Assembly (NCBI GenBank): GCA_003535305.1
Contig: DOHL01000116.1
Location: 1-7,303, forward strand
Direction: 5' to 3'
DNA from: Candidatus Acetothermia bacterium
GTDB lineage: Bacteria; Bipolaricaulota; Bipolaricaulia; UBA7950
Length of the DNA: 7,303 bases
Part shown: in pieces, positions 5,366-7,303 of the stretch
How the letters are laid out: every line of letters begins with the position of its first letter
Numbering within the stretch: position 1 is the first letter of the stretch
The notes under the pieces: generated by a model
The model's input: the letters and a program-made list of their open reading frames with translations, nothing else
Databases searched by the model: none
What the model was told of the DNA's origin: nothing
Made by a program: the position numbers and the translations under genes

Positions 5366-7103
5366 CTTGTTTTTGCAGCTTCAATTCATTGAGTTGCTCT
5401 CTTGTTACAGACATCGGAGCGTTGGTGAGCGGGCAAAGGCCGGTCGTCGTCTTGGGGAAGGCGATCACGTCCCGAATCGAACTTTCCCTTGCCATCATCA
5501 TTATACACCGATCAAGGCCGAGCGCAAACCCGCCGTGGGGCGGTGTTCCGTACTCCAACGCATGCAGAAAAAAGCCGAATCGTTCTTCCATCTCCTCTTT
5601 ATCGAAGCCAAGGACGGTAAATATTCGCTCCTGGAGGGCGCGGGAATGAATTCTAATGCTTCCGCTCCCCAGTTCGACACCGTTGAGCACCAGATCATAA
5701 GAATCGGCCAGCGCCGTAGCAAACCGGCTTTCTAATGCTGCAATATCTTGTTGACGGGGTGATGTGAATGGATGGTGACTGCTCGTCAGCTCGCCCTCTT
5801 CTGTGTGTTCAAAGAGAGGAAAGTCAGTGACCCACAGAAAATGCCAGTCGTCATCTTCCATCTTCTCCTGATGCGCGATCGTCACCCGCAGTGAACCCAG
5901 TACTGGCTCCATCCCCTCTCCGGCAACGATGAGGATGAGATCACCGCTGGTGGCGCCGAATAAAGCGACGATCTCCTGGAGACGCTCTTCTGTAATAAAT
6001 TTGGCCAGCGGTGATGATATCTCTTCTCCCACCTTTATCCACAACAGACCGCCCGCTCCGTCAGCGACAGCCAGTTTCTGTAGGCGGTCGATCTGAGAGC
6101 GTGAATACCCGGCACAGCCGCAGGCATTGATCCCGAGTACTTTGCCGCCGACAGCAAGGGCATCGGTAAAGATACGGTATTCGCATCCCTTCACAAGGTG
6201 AGATATATCCTCGATCTCCATCCCGAAGCGTAGATCCGGTTTATCTGATCCGTAACGGGCTATCGCTTCATGGTAGCTCAGACAGGGAAATCGTTGCGGC
6301 AGGTGGACATTAAGAGTGTTGCGAAAGAGTTGGTCTAACATCTTCTCCAGGAGAGAGATAATCTCCTCTTTCCCGCGAGGAAAGGCGATCTCAAAGTCAA
6401 GTTGCGTGAACTCCGGCTGGCGGTCGGCACGGAGGTCCTCGTCACGGAAACACTTTGCCAGCTGGAAGTAGCGGTCTATTCCGCCGATCATCAACAGTTG
6501 TTTGAACAACTGAGGAGACTGGGGTAATGCGTAAAATTTGCCCGGTTCGATGCGGCTGGGAACAAGAAAATCCCGCGCACCCTCAGGAGTACTCTTTGTC
6601 AATATCGGCGTTTCGATCTCGATAAAGCCTTGTTCATCAAAGAAATCCCTGATCTTCTTAAAGACCTGGTGGCGCAATAACAGGTTGCTCTGCATCCGTT
6701 CACGCCGGATATCGACATAGCGGAAACGGAGGCGTGTCTCTTCGGTGGTATCTTCACCAGAGCCTTCAATCAAGAAAGGAGGAGTGCGGGCACGATTTAA
6801 GATCTCTAATTTTTCCGCGCGTAGCTCGATCTCGCCGGTTGTCATATCAGGGTTGATGTTGACAGTATCACGAGCAGTTATCGTCCCTGTTACTGCTACT
6901 ACATCCTCGCGACCCAATGTATGAGCAGCGGCAAGAGACGAATCATCTCCAGGAAATACCACTTGCATGATCCCGCTGCTGTCACGCAAATTGACAAAAG
7001 CAAGGCCGCCCAAATCCCGATTCCGCTGGATCCATCCCGTCACCGTGGCCTTACGTCCGATATCCTGTTTGGTAATCTGTGCGCAATAATCAGTTCGCTG
7101 CAT
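5346..7103 (-). CDS. aspS: Aspartyl-tRNA synthetase, bacterial type
   Basis: Class II synthetase charging tRNA(Asp) with aspartate in the cytoplasm. At 585 residues it has normal bacterial AspRS length. The N-terminal OB-fold anticodon domain spans about 1-105 (YCAQI at 6-10, RDLGGLAF at 29-36). The catalytic core has TPEGARDFLVPSR at 172-184, QSPQLFKQLL at 195-204, motif 2 FRDEDLRADRQPEFTQLD at 219-236 and motif 3 GLDR at 529-532. A GAD insertion lies at about 295-405, followed by HHPFTSP at 443-449. Leu31 replaces the His reported in non-discriminating AspRS, which points to a tRNA(Asp)-specific enzyme. ATG 7103 is chosen because GAGGT precedes it by 7 nt and it gives the family's N terminus. 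The in-frame ATG at 7142 abuts the TATAAT box, so it would lie upstream of the transcript. It leads the cluster, and its 3' end overlaps the DUF4129 gene. Confidence 0.97.
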   Translation of the reverse strand: MQRTDYCAQITKQDIGRKATVTGWIQRNRDLGGLAFVNLRDSSGIMQVVFPGDDSSLAAAHTLGREDVVAVTGTITARDTVNINPDMTTGEIELRAEKLEILNRARTPPFLIEGSGEDTTEETRLRFRYVDIRRERMQSNLLLRHQVFKKIRDFFDEQGFIEIETPILTKSTPEGARDFLVPSRIEPGKFYALPQSPQLFKQLLMIGGIDRYFQLAKCFRDEDLRADRQPEFTQLDFEIAFPRGKEEIISLLEKMLDQLFRNTLNVHLPQRFPCLSYHEAIARYGSDKPDLRFGMEIEDISHLVKGCEYRIFTDALAVGGKVLGINACGCAGYSRSQIDRLQKLAVADGAGGLLWIKVGEEISSPLAKFITEERLQEIVALFGATSGDLILIVAGEGMEPVLGSLRVTIAHQEKMEDDDWHFLWVTDFPLFEHTEEGELTSSHHPFTSPRQQDIAALESRFATALADSYDLVLNGVELGSGSIRIHSRALQERIFTVLGFDKEEMEERFGFFLHALEYGTPPHGGFALGLDRCIMMMARESSIRDVIAFPKTTTGLCPLTNAPMSVTREQLNELKLQKQDETRKE

Positions 7104-7110
7104 TCTGACG

Positions 7111-7115
7111 ACCTC
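7111..7115 (-). promoter_or_regulatory. Shine-Dalgarno site for aspS
   Basis: GAGGT on the minus strand (7115 to 7111), 7 nt before ATG 7103. It fixes the start of aspS at the second in-frame ATG. Confidence 0.8.
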
Positions 7116-7133
7116 ATTCTCATTTTTAGCCCA

Positions 7134-7139
7134 ATTATA
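7134..7139 (-). promoter_or_regulatory. Candidate -10 box (TATAAT) for the aspS cluster
   Basis: A perfect TATAAT reads on the minus strand at 7139-7134. Initiation about 7 bases downstream would give a short 5' leader of roughly 24 nt before ATG 7103. At 16-18 bp upstream there is only AATGAC or TAATGA, a poor -35, and the TG lies directly against the hexamer rather than one base away, so it is not a clean extended -10 either. The upstream flank is the CGAGG-type repeat array. No T-box antiterminator motif is visible between 7104 and 7303. Confidence 0.55.
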
Positions 7140-7165
7140 CATAAAAACAGCGTGTAGTCATTAAG

Positions 7166-7200
7166 AAAGGAACGAGGCACAAGGATCGAGGATCGAGGTT
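7166..7200 (+). repeat. Degenerate 7-bp tandem repeats, CGAGG type (right array)
   Basis: Five in-register heptamers: AAAGGAA, CGAGGCA, CAAGGAT, CGAGGAT, CGAGGTT. The array is preceded by TTAAG (7161-7165), which borders the presumed -35 region of aspS. Together with 935-969 on the minus strand it flanks the aspS cluster in inverted orientation. From 7201 to the end the DNA is pyrimidine-rich and without a gene I can support. Confidence 0.7.
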
Positions 7201-7274
7201 AAGTCTCCCACCTTTCCCATCATTACTTCGCCGCTACACACCTTCTTGCCCTTCCTTATCTCCTTTCTGTTTTC

Positions 7275-7288
7275 ACCCAAAACCCAAA
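7275..7288 (+). repeat. Heptamer duplication ACCCAAA
   Basis: Two perfect adjacent copies of ACCCAAA (7275-7281 and 7282-7288), followed by AC. On the other strand this reads as TTTTGGG repeats. It has the same 7-bp period as the other arrays but a third sequence type. With only two copies, chance is possible. Confidence 0.45.
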
Positions 7289-7303
7289 ACTTTCTTCCTC
7301 CTC

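Larger units (their letters stand above)
1032..7139 (-). other. Putative six-gene operon aspS-DUF4129-2TM-MoxR-DUF58-polytopic
   Basis: All six genes are on the minus strand, with junctions from 5' to 3' of 20-nt overlap, 4-nt overlap, 6-nt gap, 1-nt gap and 4-nt overlap. There is no room for internal terminators, and no intergenic space that could hold an internal promoter outside coding sequence. The only good promoter element seen is the TATAAT at 7134-7139. Three of the five downstream genes (DUF4129, two-TM protein, DUF58) have weak SD sites and likely depend on coupling. No classical terminator is visible after 1032. Confidence 0.8.

Noticed and set aside
7104..7142. Longer aspS product starting at ATG 7142
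   Set aside because: The extra 13 residues do not look like AspRS, the codon touches the -10 box, and ATG 7103 has a good GAGGT at 7 nt.
7135..7161. Eight-codon ORF (ATG at 7161 to TAA at 7135, minus strand) just upstream of aspS, as a leader peptide
   Set aside because: It spans the TATAAT box itself, has no SD and would lie upstream of the expected transcript start.
7104..7303. T-box riboswitch for aspS
   Set aside because: No AGGGTGG-type antiterminator motif or specifier stem is visible on the minus strand, and the leader implied by the TATAAT box is too short.

Overview
The window looks like chromosomal DNA from a low- to mid-GC bacterium. The AspRS is of the bacterial type with a GAD insertion, the SD sites are canonical (GAGG/AGGAG), the genes overlap tightly, and a MoxR-DUF58 pair resembles the yeaC-yeaD arrangement of Bacillus. 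Bacillota (Clostridia-like) is my best guess, but nothing here fixes the phylum. There are no rRNA or tRNA genes, CRISPR arrays, transposases or phage genes.

Layout. On the + strand a TrmH/SpoU-family 2'-O-ribose RNA methyltransferase gene (96-863) stands alone. It converges on a six-gene minus-strand cluster that reads from about 7103 down to 1032: aspS (aspartyl-tRNA synthetase), a four-TM protein with a cytoplasmic DUF4129-like tail, an unrecognised two-TM protein with a helical cytoplasmic domain, a MoxR-type AAA+ ATPase, a DUF58 protein, and an unrecognised polytopic membrane protein. The junctions are a 20-nt overlap, a 4-nt overlap, a 6-nt gap, a 1-nt gap and a 4-nt overlap. This strongly suggests one transcript with translational coupling. 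A perfect TATAAT lies 30 nt upstream of the chosen aspS ATG.

How the genes may work together. The five genes after aspS form a membrane-centred MoxR system. The MoxR ATPase would act as a chaperone or remodelling motor, the DUF58 protein as its adaptor or substrate-binding partner, and three membrane proteins as the membrane platform. No transglutaminase is present, although DUF4129 is often fused to one in MoxR loci. The gene set (DUF4129, small two-TM protein, MoxR, DUF58, polytopic protein) recalls five-part MoxR loci I remember from haloarchaea. Its fusion to aspS would tie it to housekeeping expression.

Intergenic DNA. The spaces flanking the cluster (864-1031 and 7104-7303), and the left edge of the window, carry degenerate 7-bp-period repeats. 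Two families are visible: NRAGGNN (CGAGG-type) and GCTGA-type. A CGAGG-type array flanks the aspS cluster on each side in opposite orientation, with an identical starting word and about 84% identity over 25 bp. No stretch longer than 300 bases lacks a gene. The last 100 bases (7201-7303) are pyrimidine-rich, with no gene I can support.
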